A stretch of 64,000 bases of DNA from Ruminococcaceae bacterium KH2T8 (GCA_900111435.1 FOIY01000003.1:1-64000); one strand, 5' to 3'. Shown: positions 7,116-14,667, numbered from the stretch's first letter. Program-made: numbers and translations. The notes: a model not told the origin generated them from the sequence alone.

Positions 7116-8917
7116 CAGTTCTCAACCTTCTCTCCCGGCTTTATCGACGACGGGTTGGTTATGATGACCGTTTGTAGATTAGGAACGGTAGCATCTCCGA
7201 TCGGAGCTATGACAGCGAACTCACGATCGCTATCCTCGATGATGACACTAACCTCATCGGCAAAGCCTTTATTATTTACATATATAGTAGCTATATTTCT
7301 GTCAAAGTCAGGATTGACCAGGGCACCGATGGGTACGCGAAGTCCCTCCGTCTCTGTGATAACGACCTCGATATCAACTGTACGAAGATCCAGTAGGTTC
7401 TCAACATATCTCGTAGTACTGAATACTACAAGGAGACCGTACTTGGTAGGCTCGACTCTCTCAACGACACACTTACCGATACTGATACCCTCGGAACCGA
7501 CATTGATCGTATGCTTGGAGCCGACTTCGAATGAGTCAGCCGTTGCCGCATCACTATCAAGAAATGCAACGATATACTGCTTCTCGTTCTTTGCGATCCT
7601 GGCAACATTCTCGCCGCTCTCGATATAAAGGTCAGAAGTAATGATGCCTGTCGATGAGTTTATATAATCCCTGATCAAGGCAGCGTCAGCATTGAGCATA
7701 AGATCAAAGCTCAATTCATTCTCGAGACCGTCGAGCTTAAACGATACGATACCCGGGGTCGACGCATTGATCCTTGTAGAGTTACGTTCGAGCTGGTTCT
7801 CGTATGACTGCTCGGAATCTCGAAGTACACTGAGTCTCTCATCATCAAAGTTAAGTTCGGAAAGTTCTGACTCTCTCTGACTTATAAGTACTGTAATAGA
7901 AGAAGCATAAGATGACATATCACTGAGGTTACCGTTCATGGCATCACTTCTTACCATATCCATGATGGGATCGAGGCTGCCGTTGATCTCCGAATAGATC
8001 GCATTGGCACCTTCGGCCGCACCGTCCTGTATCAACTCCTGCTGAACATCGGATATCTGTGACTGGGTATTTCTGAGATTATCTACGACGCCCTGCATCT
8101 CGTCAGGTACTACCATAGCGATCTCCTGATCCTTAGCGACACGGCTGCCCTCTGCAGCCTGAGTAACTAGATCTCCTACGGTTCCTGCGGGGATCACTAC
8201 TTCATTTCTGACGATCATCGCACGCGCACCGATCGTATGCTCGATCGAACCTTCGCTTATGAACTGAAGCTCAGGCTTTGCCGCGATATAGTTATAAAGA
8301 TGGTGAATAACAAAGAGCAGGATCGTAGCCGCCATAAGAACGAGCGCGATCGAAACGATACCGTTTCGAAGACCTGCTTTCTTGGCTCTTCTCTGTCTTC
8401 TTACCTTATAAGGATCTTCAGCGATCTCCTTCTCGATAGCAGCTGCTGCCGCAACAGCGGGAGCGACTTCCTTCTTCGCAGTACCTTTTTTCTTAAGCGC
8501 GAGCTTAAATCTCTTCTTGGGCTTTGTCTTTCCTTTTGCCTTCTTATCAAGATCGGCTTTTGCGGTATTCTTGACCTCATGAGGCTTGGCAGAAGATTTA
8601 GGATTCCCCTTCTTATCAGGCGAACCCTTGTGATTCTTCTCATCAAGAACTCTCTGTGCAACTATCTTAGCATGCTGCTTCGAAGGATTAGCCGGCTTTA
8701 TCCTTTCTTCTGCAGAAGGGATCTTCTTGCCGCCTACAGGTCCCGGTGTCTTGTGCTTACTCTTATCCTTGATCTGATCGGGAGTTACTTTCGAACGTTT
8801 CTTGCCGCGGTTATTATTCCCGGGCTTTCTGTTCGAAGCAGGCTGACCCTTCTTACCGCTACCGCGGGAAGGCTCATCTCCTCTTTCAAACCATTGCTTA
8901 TCCTCTTCCTTAGCCAT
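7115..8917 (-). CDS. HlyD-like membrane-anchored protein with long basic N-terminus
   Basis: A 600-residue protein. About 185 residues rich in Lys, Arg, Pro and Gly come first and should be cytosolic. One membrane helix follows (about 186-210), then a long extracytoplasmic part with a helical hairpin (about 260-370) flanked by beta segments like the lipoyl/barrel-sandwich parts of HlyD/MFP adaptors. No transporter gene is adjacent. AGGAG precedes the ATG. It is in one transcript with yggS and near sepF, the place where other Bacillota keep septum genes, so a role in the envelope or at the septum is plausible but only inferred. The basic region could bind nucleic acid or phospholipid. Confidence 0.8.
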   Translation of the reverse strand: MAKEEDKQWFERGDEPSRGSGKKGQPASNRKPGNNNRGKKRSKVTPDQIKDKSKHKTPGPVGGKKIPSAEERIKPANPSKQHAKIVAQRVLDEKNHKGSPDKKGNPKSSAKPHEVKNTAKADLDKKAKGKTKPKKRFKLALKKKGTAKKEVAPAVAAAAAIEKEIAEDPYKVRRQRRAKKAGLRNGIVSIALVLMAATILLFVIHHLYNYIAAKPELQFISEGSIEHTIGARAMIVRNEVVIPAGTVGDLVTQAAEGSRVAKDQEIAMVVPDEMQGVVDNLRNTQSQISDVQQELIQDGAAEGANAIYSEINGSLDPIMDMVRSDAMNGNLSDMSSYASSITVLISQRESELSELNFDDERLSVLRDSEQSYENQLERNSTRINASTPGIVSFKLDGLENELSFDLMLNADAALIRDYINSSTGIITSDLYIESGENVARIAKNEKQYIVAFLDSDAATADSFEVGSKHTINVGSEGISIGKCVVERVEPTKYGLLVVFSTTRYVENLLDLRTVDIEVVITETEGLRVPIGALVNPDFDRNIATIYVNNKGFADEVSVIIEDSDREFAVIAPIGDATVPNLQTVIITNPSSIKPGEKVEN

Positions 8918-8946
8918 CTTTCTCTCCTACCACTTATCCGTCAACT

Positions 8947-10200
8947 TTACGACAACGCGAGCATTACGGCAAGTCTTGCCTGCTCACGAACGAGGCCGCC
9001 CTGCATATATGCGATATAAGGAGCCTTCAAAGGACCGTCACACGAAAGCTCTGTCGTAGCTCCCTGCACAAACGTACCTGCAGCCATTACTACCTGGTCC
9101 TCGTAACCGGGCATATCCCAAGGCTCGGGTGATACGAATGAATCAACGGGAGAACACTGCTGGATCCTTCCGCAGAAATCGACAAGCTTATCGGGATCTT
9201 CAAATGTGATCGTCTGAACGATATCTCCTCTGGGATCTTCGCTCGAAGGAGATGTCTTAAGACCTGCAAGCTCGAACATCTTTGATGCGAACACTGCACC
9301 CTTAAGGCACTCGGATACGACATGAGGTGCCATAAAGATACCCTGAGCTATAGTCCTGTTAAATCCGAGAGTCGGACCGACGTGACTTCCGAGTCCCGGA
9401 GCAGTGATCCTCTTTGCTACTTTCTCAACGAGATCCGCCTTGCCTGCGATATAGGCACCTGTAGTACAGATCCCGCCGCCCGGATTCTTGATAAGAGAAC
9501 CCGCACAGATATCGGCGCCGAGAGCACAGGGCTCCTGCTTTTCCGTAAACTCACCGTAGCAGTTATCCACGGCTACGATAATGTCATTTCTTACAGCCTT
9601 TACGCAGTCAACGATAGCCTTGATATCGGATCCCAAAAGCGCCCTTCTGGCTGTATATCCTCTGGACTTCTGGATAAAGACGAGTTTTGTGTCATCTGTA
9701 ATGTGAGCCTTGATAGCCTCAAGGTCAGGCGTACCGTCAGGCAGGAGCTCGACCTCGTCATAACCGATCCCGTAATTTGAAAGAGATCCGTCATATGTCT
9801 CCTCCGTAAGACCTATAGTCGATGCTAAAGTATCGTAAGGTCTGCCCGTTACGGAGAGCATCTTGTCTCCCGGACGAAGGATGCCGTAGAGCATCGAAGA
9901 TATCGCCTGAGTACCTGAACTGATCTGCATCCTTACATATGCAGCCTCGGCACCGAAGATCTCAGCAAACATCGCTTCGAGCTTTTCTCTTCCGATATCA
10001 TCGTAACCGTAACCAGTCGTACTTCCGAAGTGGACCTCGGAGAACCTGTGCTTTCTGAATACATCCAGGATACGAAGCTGGTTATATTCTCTTATCTCGT
10101 CTATTTTCCTGTATACAGGAAGAACAGCCTCGTCGGCTGCCTGAGCCATCGAAGCTGTCTTTTCGCTTACACCGTAAAGAGTATATGATGATAAAGACAT
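8947..10200 (-). CDS. ynbB: Methionine gamma-lyase family protein (YnbB, 'aluminium resistance' family)
   Basis: A 417-residue fold-type I PLP enzyme. K238 in GSLIKNPGGG is the likely PLP lysine, and SSGTQAISSMLYGILRPGD is the phosphate-binding region. The C-terminal part (ELSCDGPLKAPYIAYMQGG) is typical of the YnbB family found beside glnR or hfq in Bacillota. The family is related to Cys/Met metabolism lyases, but the true substrate is not settled. Its start overlaps the stop of the upstream ACT gene by one base (TGATG), so the two are coupled. Confidence 0.9.
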   Translation of the reverse strand: MSLSSYTLYGVSEKTASMAQAADEAVLPVYRKIDEIREYNQLRILDVFRKHRFSEVHFGSTTGYGYDDIGREKLEAMFAEIFGAEAAYVRMQISSGTQAISSMLYGILRPGDKMLSVTGRPYDTLASTIGLTEETYDGSLSNYGIGYDEVELLPDGTPDLEAIKAHITDDTKLVFIQKSRGYTARRALLGSDIKAIVDCVKAVRNDIIVAVDNCYGEFTEKQEPCALGADICAGSLIKNPGGGICTTGAYIAGKADLVEKVAKRITAPGLGSHVGPTLGFNRTIAQGIFMAPHVVSECLKGAVFASKMFELAGLKTSPSSEDPRGDIVQTITFEDPDKLVDFCGRIQQCSPVDSFVSPEPWDMPGYEDQVVMAAGTFVQGATTELSCDGPLKAPYIAYMQGGLVREQARLAVMLALS

Positions 10201-10631
10201 CAGATACCGTATACCTCCTTGTCATCCAATACCTTCACTCCGGCCTTCTCGAACTCATCGAGAGCCTTCTTATTATCGTCAACTCTGATAACAACTACCG
10301 CATCGGCAGATGCTCTGCCTACGAACGCGTACAGATACTCGAGAGAGATGTCATTCGAAGACAGGATCTCGAGGACCTTATCAAGCGTACCGGGGGTATC
10401 GGGGATCGCAACGGCTATAACGGATGTCTGACTGACCGTGAATCCGAGACTTTGAAGTATAATCTGTGCCTCATCGGGATGATCGACGAGCATCCTGAGC
10501 ATTCCGTACTCTGTCGTATCAGCAATATACAAAGCTCTGATATCGATCTTATTCTTCTTAAGTGCTGCAGTTACTTCAGCGAGTCTTCCGGACTCATTCT
10601 CGAGGAATACATTGATCTGCTTCACTGACAT
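10200..10631 (-). CDS. Tandem ACT-domain protein
   Basis: A 143-residue protein with two ACT domains (about 1-67 and 68-143), each with the beta-alpha-beta pattern; PDTPGTLDKVLEIL is the ligand-loop region of the second. ACT proteins sense amino acids. Similar stand-alone proteins often lie near aryl-CoA ligases, but none is adjacent here. The start ATG at 10631 is 8 bases after GGAGG; a GTG three codons further up overlaps the ribosome site and is unlikely. It is translationally coupled to ynbB. Confidence 0.87.
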   Translation of the reverse strand: MSVKQINVFLENESGRLAEVTAALKKNKIDIRALYIADTTEYGMLRMLVDHPDEAQIILQSLGFTVSQTSVIAVAIPDTPGTLDKVLEILSSNDISLEYLYAFVGRASADAVVVIRVDDNKKALDEFEKAGVKVLDDKEVYGI

Positions 10632-10666
10632 AGGATTCACCTCCGTAGCCGAATTATTACATTAAG

Positions 10667-10694
10667 ATTATACCATATATAATGATAATCAAAA
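10667..10694 (-). promoter_or_regulatory. Promoter for the ACT-ynbB operon
   Basis: On the minus strand TATAAT (10672-10667) is preceded at 16 bases by TTTTGA (10694-10689). It lies in the 100-base gap shared with the divergent DtxR-type gene, so that regulator could affect both directions. Confidence 0.5.
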
Positions 10695-10733
10695 TGTTGT
10701 GATAGAATATTAAAAACATCTGCGGAGGTATAT

Positions 10734-11111
10734 ATGATATTGCAAGAATCAGGTGAGATGTACCTTGAAACAATCCTTATTTTATCTGAATCAGGTAACC
10801 CTGTAAGGTCGTTGGACGTAGCAAATTATATGGGTTACTCCAAGCCCAGTGTCAGCCGTGCCGTAGGAATCCTAAAAAGAAATAATTACATCAATGTTGA
10901 TGCCAACGGACACTTGTCCCTGACCGATAAGGGCAAGACTCTCGCAGATAAGATCTACGAAAGACACGTCATCATAAGCAAAGTTCTGGAAAGCATCGGG
11001 GTCTCCCCTGAAACGGCTTCCGAAGATGCCTGCAGGATCGAACATGTGATAAGCGACGAGTCATTCGAAGCACTGAAGAAATCGATCAGCAAGAACAAGA
11101 AGAAAAAGTGA
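10734..11111 (+). CDS. DtxR/MntR-family metal-dependent repressor (iron-type metal site)
   Basis: A 125-residue regulator with a winged helix (about 1-62) and a dimerisation domain, without the C-terminal SH3-like domain of DtxR. The residues at the primary metal site match the DtxR/IdeR pattern: M9 (GEMYLET), and C100, E103 and H104 in DACRIEHV. In B. subtilis MntR the first is Asp and the Cys is Glu. This favours Fe(II) over Mn(II). H78 is kept, but the ancillary His of DtxR is Ser here. GGAGG lies 5 bases before the ATG. It is divergent from the ACT gene. Confidence 0.88.
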   Translation: MILQESGEMYLETILILSESGNPVRSLDVANYMGYSKPSVSRAVGILKRNNYINVDANGHLSLTDKGKTLADKIYERHVIISKVLESIGVSPETASEDACRIEHVISDESFEALKKSISKNKKKK

Positions 11112-11117
11112 TCAAGG

Positions 11118-11139
11118 CAGCCTCGGTAACCCGAGGCTG
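11118..11139. terminator. Hairpin terminator between convergent genes
   Basis: CAGCCTCGG and CCGAGGCTG form a perfect 9-bp stem with a 4-base loop, right after the DtxR-type stop. The downstream T-run is weak (TTATTA) on the plus strand and absent on the other, so it probably serves the plus-strand gene. Confidence 0.6.
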
Positions 11140-11142
11140 TTA

Positions 11143-11451
11143 TTATGCGCACATCATGTCCTCGAACACATGGTAGGAATAAGCGACTTCCTCGATAAAG
11201 CTCTCACGCGCTTCAACCAACACCATTATCTTGAACACGCTAAGTCCTGACAAACTTGCGAGATGTTCTGCTATGTCGGTCTCAAACAATGTCATATCAA
11301 GGATATCCGTCATAGCTTCAGCCTTAAGATAAACATCTGCCTCATCTGAAGTACATCCCGTCTCCCTGCAAAGATACGCCTTCAGCTCCCGTGTGAATTC
11401 ATCTCCCATCCAATCGCAAGTATAAGTCTTGTACATATCTGCATTACTCAT
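11143..11451 (-). CDS. Hypothetical 102-residue protein
   Basis: A small acidic, helical, soluble protein with five cysteines and no recognisable family or signal peptide. AAGGAG lies 9 bases before the ATG, so it is likely expressed. It converges on the DtxR-type gene and is transcribed away from the tRNA-Arg gene. Confidence 0.65.
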   Translation of the reverse strand: MSNADMYKTYTCDWMGDEFTRELKAYLCRETGCTSDEADVYLKAEAMTDILDMTLFETDIAEHLASLSGLSVFKIMVLVEARESFIEEVAYSYHVFEDMMCA

Positions 11452-11570
11452 AAAACATTCTCCTTTAGCTCTTTCTGACTGAATAGTAACACAGCGACTG
11501 TACTTTTATTGGGACTTTTCCGCAAAGATGAGCATTTTTGTTCTGTTGTTATTCCTCTCGAAAGTCGTAT

Positions 11571-11599
11571 TTGCCAATTAGCATCAGTCGGTATATAAT
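11571..11599 (+). promoter_or_regulatory. tRNA-Arg promoter
   Basis: TTGCCA (11571-11576), a 17-base spacer and TATAAT (11594-11599) end 9 bases before the tRNA, as expected for a short tRNA precursor. Confidence 0.8.
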
Positions 11600-11608
11600 T
11601 AACGACAT

Positions 11609-11685
11609 GTTTGCGTAGCTCAGCAGGATAGAGCGTCCGCCTCCTAAGCGGAAGGCCAGCGGTTCGAATCCGCTCGCGAACACCA
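11609..11685 (+). tRNA. tRNA-Arg (anticodon CCT)
   Basis: A full cloverleaf is visible: acceptor GTTTGCG/CGCGAAC, D stem GCTC/GAGC, anticodon stem TCCGC/GCGGA with loop CTCCTAA (anticodon CCT, reads AGG), T arm AGCGG-TTCGAAT-CCGCT, discriminator A and an encoded CCA. It is 77 nt with its own promoter and terminator. Its 3' part, from the first base of the anticodon loop onward, is repeated at 12537-12593. Confidence 0.97.
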
Positions 11686-11697
11686 AGAATAACAGGG
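11641..11697 (+). repeat. 57-bp direct repeat, copy 1 (tRNA-Arg 3' half plus flank)
   Basis: Perfectly identical to 12537-12593. It starts exactly at the first base of the tRNA anticodon loop and ends 12 bases past the CCA, within the terminator stem. This layout is that of an attachment site used by tRNA-targeting integrases. Confidence 0.97.
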
Positions 11698-11729
11698 GCT
11701 CAGAGAATTCTGAACCCCTGTTTTCTTTT
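11691..11729 (+). terminator. tRNA-Arg terminator
   Basis: AACAGGGG..CTCAG and CTGAA..CCCCTGTT form a long hairpin (11691-11722) followed by TTTTCTTTT. Confidence 0.88.
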
Positions 11730-11748
11730 GTTGAAAGTGGATATTAAT

Positions 11749-11798
11749 GGATATAAACAATATTGCTCAACAGGCAAGGATCATGCCGGTTGAGCAAT
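11749..11798 (-). terminator. Probable terminator of the 126-residue membrane protein gene
   Basis: On the minus strand ATTGCTCAAC and GTTGAGCAAT (11798-11762) form a perfect 10-bp outer stem with an inner GGC/GCC extension, followed by ATTGTTTATAT. It lies 40 bases after the stop of the gene at 11840-12220. Confidence 0.6.
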
Positions 11799-11839
11799 CC
11801 TCATATATTTATCACATTTCAAATACAGATAAAGGGAAT

Positions 11840-12220
11840 TCAGCCCCATGGACCACAACTATAGCTTACGGATTCCACTGTCCCGTCAGGGGCAAGATCC
11901 ATCCAATAGTCATAATAGCCTATTTCATAATAAGCCCAACCCGGTCTTCTTTCTGCGGGGCCGTAGATCTTCTCCACAAATTCTATGTTTTGGCCTACAA
12001 TAAGCCAATCGTTATGTCGTAGGTCTGTATAATGTGAAGCACATAAGAGCACATGCGCAGTTCCGATCAAAAGAACAGCGATAACGCAAGTAGCAACCTT
12101 TTTTGAAGCCTTATTCTTAAGGGTCTTAACAGCAAGCAAAATGCTGCTTACTATAAGTGTGATCAAGTACAACATTCCCATTCCGTACACGAACAAGAAT
12201 CTTATTATTGCGTATCCCAT
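11840..12220 (-). CDS. Hypothetical membrane protein inside the tRNA-bounded segment
   Basis: A 126-residue protein with two membrane helices (about 5-30 and 41-61) and a C-terminal soluble part rich in Tyr and Trp. GGAGG is present but 11 bases from the ATG, a long spacing. No family is recognised. It lies between the two copies of the 57-bp tRNA-derived repeat and is the only intact gene there, so it may be cargo of a small acquired segment. Confidence 0.6.
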   Translation of the reverse strand: MGYAIIRFLFVYGMGMLYLITLIVSSILLAVKTLKNKASKKVATCVIAVLLIGTAHVLLCASHYTDLRHNDWLIVGQNIEFVEKIYGPAERRPGWAYYEIGYYDYWMDLAPDGTVESVSYSCGPWG

Positions 12221-12301
12221 AATTGCATATACCTCCGAATGGACTTATGCTACCATCGGTAGGATCTCATTTTGAGGAATTAATGCGGTAATGGTCAGGA
12301 C

Positions 12302-12358
12302 GTTTCCGGGTCTCGCGGATCAGGATATGATTCGGAACGTTCTTCTACTGAGGCTTGA
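12302..12358 (+). pseudogene. 3' end remnant of a lipoprotein-like gene
   Basis: The frame ends in Glu-Arg-Ser-Ser-Thr-Glu-Ala-stop. DNA 12341-12369 matches 13372-13400 (the end of the intact lipoprotein gene and its 3' flank) at 27 of 29 bases. Upstream stops close the frame, so only the tail of a related gene remains. Confidence 0.55.
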
Positions 12359-12369
12359 TGTTAGAAATC
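12341..12369 (+). repeat. 29-bp gene-end repeat, copy 1
   Basis: It differs from 13372-13400 at two bases (G/A in the stop codon and A/G near the end). It covers the last codons, the stop and 13 bases of 3' flank. Confidence 0.85.
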
Positions 12370-12535
12370 GGTTGAGAATGATCCGGAGGATCTTAAAGCG
12401 ATATCCGAAAAGCCGGAGGTAATAAATCTTCAGCTAGAATCCAACATCTATCTCAACTGGCTGAAAAAGCGGCTGAAAAGGATGGGCAATACCGATAACA
12501 CCTTTCCTTTCTGCATGTTATTATTCCATCCTTAG
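12365..12535 (+). pseudogene. Open fragment without a start codon
   Basis: A 56-codon open frame follows the TAG at 12362 and ends with TAG at 12533-12535. It has protein-like composition (PEDLKAISEKPEV, NWLKKRLKRMG) but no usable start and ends one base before the tRNA-derived repeat. It is probably the tail of a gene broken by the rearrangement. No family is recognised. Confidence 0.35.
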
Positions 12536-12536
12536 T

Positions 12537-12593
12537 CTCCTAAGCGGAAGGCCAGCGGTTCGAATCCGCTCGCGAACACCAAGAATAACAGGG
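12537..12593 (+). repeat. 57-bp direct repeat, copy 2 (partial tRNA-Arg)
   Basis: Identical to 11641-11697. It holds the anticodon loop, variable loop, T arm, acceptor 3' strand and CCA of tRNA-Arg but no 5' half, so it is not a functional tRNA. It is the distal copy of a probable attachment site or tandem duplication. Confidence 0.97.
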
Positions 12594-12623
12594 AGTCGGA
12601 GCGATTCGACTCCCTTTTTCTTT
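12590..12623 (+). terminator. Terminator after the partial tRNA
   Basis: GGGAGTCG and CGACTCCC form an 8-bp hairpin followed by TTTTTCTTT. It occupies the same place relative to the tRNA half as the terminator of copy 1, but the stem sequence differs. Confidence 0.8.
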
Positions 12624-12696
12624 CATAATAACCGCAAAATACTGCTCAAATCTCATCGGTTAACGATTATTATCCTTACAATTGTATGGTGATCAT

Positions 12697-13389
12697 ATGA
12701 AAAGACTATTTAGACTGCTAATTGTTGGAACTCTTCTCTTGTCCACATCGTGTTCTGCTCCTGATAAGCAGGAAAGATATAAGAAATACAGAGAAGCTTT
12801 GGAATCCGTATTGAATGATCGTATACTTCCAGACGGAACGGAACTCGAATACCCAGGTGCCGTTGATTGGTATCCATGGGAAGTCCCGGAAGAATTACGT
12901 TATGATGATTTCGCGATATTCGATATAGACAACGACGGCAAAGAAGAGCTTATAATCAGCTTTTCAACAGCGCCGGCGGCATATCACCATAACTACATCT
13001 ACCAGTACGATGAAGATACCGAAGAATGGCACCTGGAAACTATCAACACGGCCGGAACACCTTACTATGACAACGGTATCATCATCGATCTGGCTTATCA
13101 TAGTAACGAGGACAGCATCATTCATCCTTATGCCGTCAGACGCTATGATCGGCTCAGCGATGAATATATACTTCTCGTGTACGTTGACGGAGTAATCGGA
13201 GACAATGGTGAACCGGTCTACAAACTTCGCGGATTCGATGGAGAAGACAGTGTCACATTCTACGATCAGGACGAATACGACAGTTTTCTGGAAGACACCT
13301 TAGGAAACAGCAACGAGATAGATATCCCTTTCGTCGAGCTCACCGAGGATAATATCGCCAGTATCGGAAACTCTTCTACTGAGGCTTAA
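12697..13389 (+). CDS. Lipoprotein with an EF-hand-like motif, unknown function
   Basis: A 230-residue secreted lipoprotein. The signal peptide ends in the lipobox STSC (Cys about residue 19). The mature part contains DIDNDGKEELI, a calcium-loop-like segment found in FG-GAP/VCBS-type surface proteins, and is acidic. I chose the ATG at 12697, which begins the Lys/Arg-plus-hydrophobic signal; a TTG five codons upstream is possible. A TACAAT lies only 15 bases ahead of the ATG, so the leader may be very short. It directly follows the partial tRNA repeat, and its 3' end is one of the two gene-end repeats. Confidence 0.8.
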   Translation: MKRLFRLLIVGTLLLSTSCSAPDKQERYKKYREALESVLNDRILPDGTELEYPGAVDWYPWEVPEELRYDDFAIFDIDNDGKEELIISFSTAPAAYHHNYIYQYDEDTEEWHLETINTAGTPYYDNGIIIDLAYHSNEDSIIHPYAVRRYDRLSDEYILLVYVDGVIGDNGEPVYKLRGFDGEDSVTFYDQDEYDSFLEDTLGNSNEIDIPFVELTEDNIASIGNSSTEA

Positions 13390-13400
13390 TGTTAGAGATC
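13372..13400 (+). repeat. 29-bp gene-end repeat, copy 2
   Basis: The end of the lipoprotein gene and 11 bases beyond its stop. It matches 12341-12369 at 27 of 29 bases. Confidence 0.85.
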
Positions 13401-13432
13401 ACAAATATTCAGATGCTCACTTTCGCGGTAAC

Positions 13433-14503
13433 TTAAAAACGTCCCTTAAAAGATCTCACGAAAGCCTCAGGCTTAGCTGCAAAGAGTTGGTCCCCAAGGA
13501 TATCCGCGTGCTCGATGATCATCCTCTCATACTCACACTGCATGGGTGAGATCATATTGGGAGATCCGGTATTCAGTATATTTGCACAGCCGCAGGAATT
13601 GGTGCAGCGCGTCTTTAGATCACAGTCTTTACAGGGCTCAGGGATAAAGCACATCTTTGCCATCTCGCGGCGTCTTTCTTCGTTAACGCCATCTTCCACG
13701 CTTCCCAGGCACCAGTCAGGCAGATGAAGAAAAGACGTACAGGGATAGAGCTTACCGTCGTATGCCACGGCCAGCTGCCTGACGCCGAGATGACAGTATC
13801 TTGACGGATCATTACCTGTAAGCAGATCAGAGATCTTGCTGTGTAATGGAGCTAATCTGAATTCATCTCCCTGAAGGAACAGCTCCTTGAGATAGGGCAC
13901 TATCAGATCGTACTGGGCTCTCAGTTCATCTAAGGCTTCATCCGTCCAGGTAACTTTCTCTCCGTAGGCGGGATTGCATACCATGCTCTTAAATCCCAGA
14001 TCGTGAATGAGCTTTACCGATTCAAAGAGCTTCCCGCAGGTATCCGGTGATACGACACCCATGGCTATCGTATTTACTCCGCGTGAGAGAAGTTCTTTTG
14101 ACTTTCGGATAAGGATCTCACTTGTAGGCTTGCCGTCAGCGGTCTTCCTGCAGTCATCCTGCATCGCTCCATCGAAGGACAGCCCCACGGTCATCTTATT
14201 CTTAAGAGCCGCGTCGATGAACTCGCTGTCTATGAGAGTACCGTTAGTCGTGATCTTACCGAAGAAGGGTTTACCGGTCTCTTCTGATCTTTTCTGCGCG
14301 AGATCTAATGCAAGATATATAAGATCTTTTCGCAGGAGAGGTTCGCCTCCGAAGAAACAGATACCTGCGGAATCACCGGCGGAGAATGCCAGTTCCACAC
14401 TCTTTCTGACTGTATCCTCCGTCATATCGTGAGGGCACTTCTCTCGTACACAGTAAGAACAGCGAAGATTACAGTTCTCCGTTAGATAAAGGGTAAGATT
14501 CAT
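13433..14503 (-). CDS. Radical SAM/SPASM enzyme, candidate peptide maturase
   Basis: A 356-residue enzyme. The radical SAM cluster is held by C11-x3-C15-x2-C18 (CNLRCSYC) at the very N-terminus. FFGGEPLLR is the SAM-binding GGE motif. The C-terminal SPASM domain has the full signature: CHLG...YPC, then C-x2-C-x5-C-x3-C (CKDCDLKTRCTNSC) and a last Cys before EYERM, so two auxiliary 4Fe-4S clusters are expected. This architecture occurs in sulfatase-maturating enzymes and RiPP maturases. No sulfatase is nearby. The start ATG overlaps the stop of a 55-residue lipopeptide gene by four bases, which makes that peptide, or the larger lipoprotein with the same N-terminus, the best candidate substrate. 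Confidence 0.92.
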   Translation of the reverse strand: MNLTLYLTENCNLRCSYCVREKCPHDMTEDTVRKSVELAFSAGDSAGICFFGGEPLLRKDLIYLALDLAQKRSEETGKPFFGKITTNGTLIDSEFIDAALKNKMTVGLSFDGAMQDDCRKTADGKPTSEILIRKSKELLSRGVNTIAMGVVSPDTCGKLFESVKLIHDLGFKSMVCNPAYGEKVTWTDEALDELRAQYDLIVPYLKELFLQGDEFRLAPLHSKISDLLTGNDPSRYCHLGVRQLAVAYDGKLYPCTSFLHLPDWCLGSVEDGVNEERRREMAKMCFIPEPCKDCDLKTRCTNSCGCANILNTGSPNMISPMQCEYERMIIEHADILGDQLFAAKPEAFVRSFKGRF

Positions 14504-14667
14504 ACGATACCGTCCGTTATGCTGTTGTCTATTACCTGAGTCTGCGAAGAAGCCGTATCTTCATTCTTCTTATCATCGGGGCACCCCGTAAGAATCACAG
14601 CCGCCATAATCAAAGCGCCAAGAACATAAGCGGGTTTCTTAAGGTCATGTTTAGGTTCGATCTTCAT
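14500..14667 (-). CDS. Small 55-residue lipopeptide, candidate radical SAM substrate
   Basis: A short open frame with ATG at 14667, AGGGGG 7 bases upstream, and a TGA overlapping the radical SAM start (ATGA). It begins MKIEPKHDLKKPAYV, followed by a hydrophobic stretch ending in a lipobox (ILTGC, Cys29), and a 26-residue polar tail rich in Asp, Lys, Ser, Thr and Gln. The first 14 residues match 11 of 14 in the 367-residue lipoprotein encoded just upstream. Its size, leader-like N-terminus and coupling to a SPASM enzyme resemble a precursor peptide, though the tail lacks Cys. It could also be a small lipoprotein unrelated to the enzyme. Confidence 0.7.
   Translation of the reverse strand: MKIEPKHDLKKPAYVLGALIMAAVILTGCPDDKKNEDTASSQTQVIDNSITDGIV

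Larger units (their letters stand above)
12221..12696. other. 476-base stretch of gene remnants and repeats
   Basis: There is no intact gene here. It holds a fragment ending in SSTEA-stop (12302-12358) that matches the end of the next lipoprotein gene, an open fragment without a start (12365-12535), the second copy of the tRNA-Arg half (12537-12593), a terminator (12590-12623), and the start region of the lipoprotein gene at 12697. Confidence 0.7.

Noticed and set aside
12537-12582. A second tRNA-Arg gene
   Set aside because: Only the 3' half is present; the sequence before it has no D arm or acceptor 5' strand.
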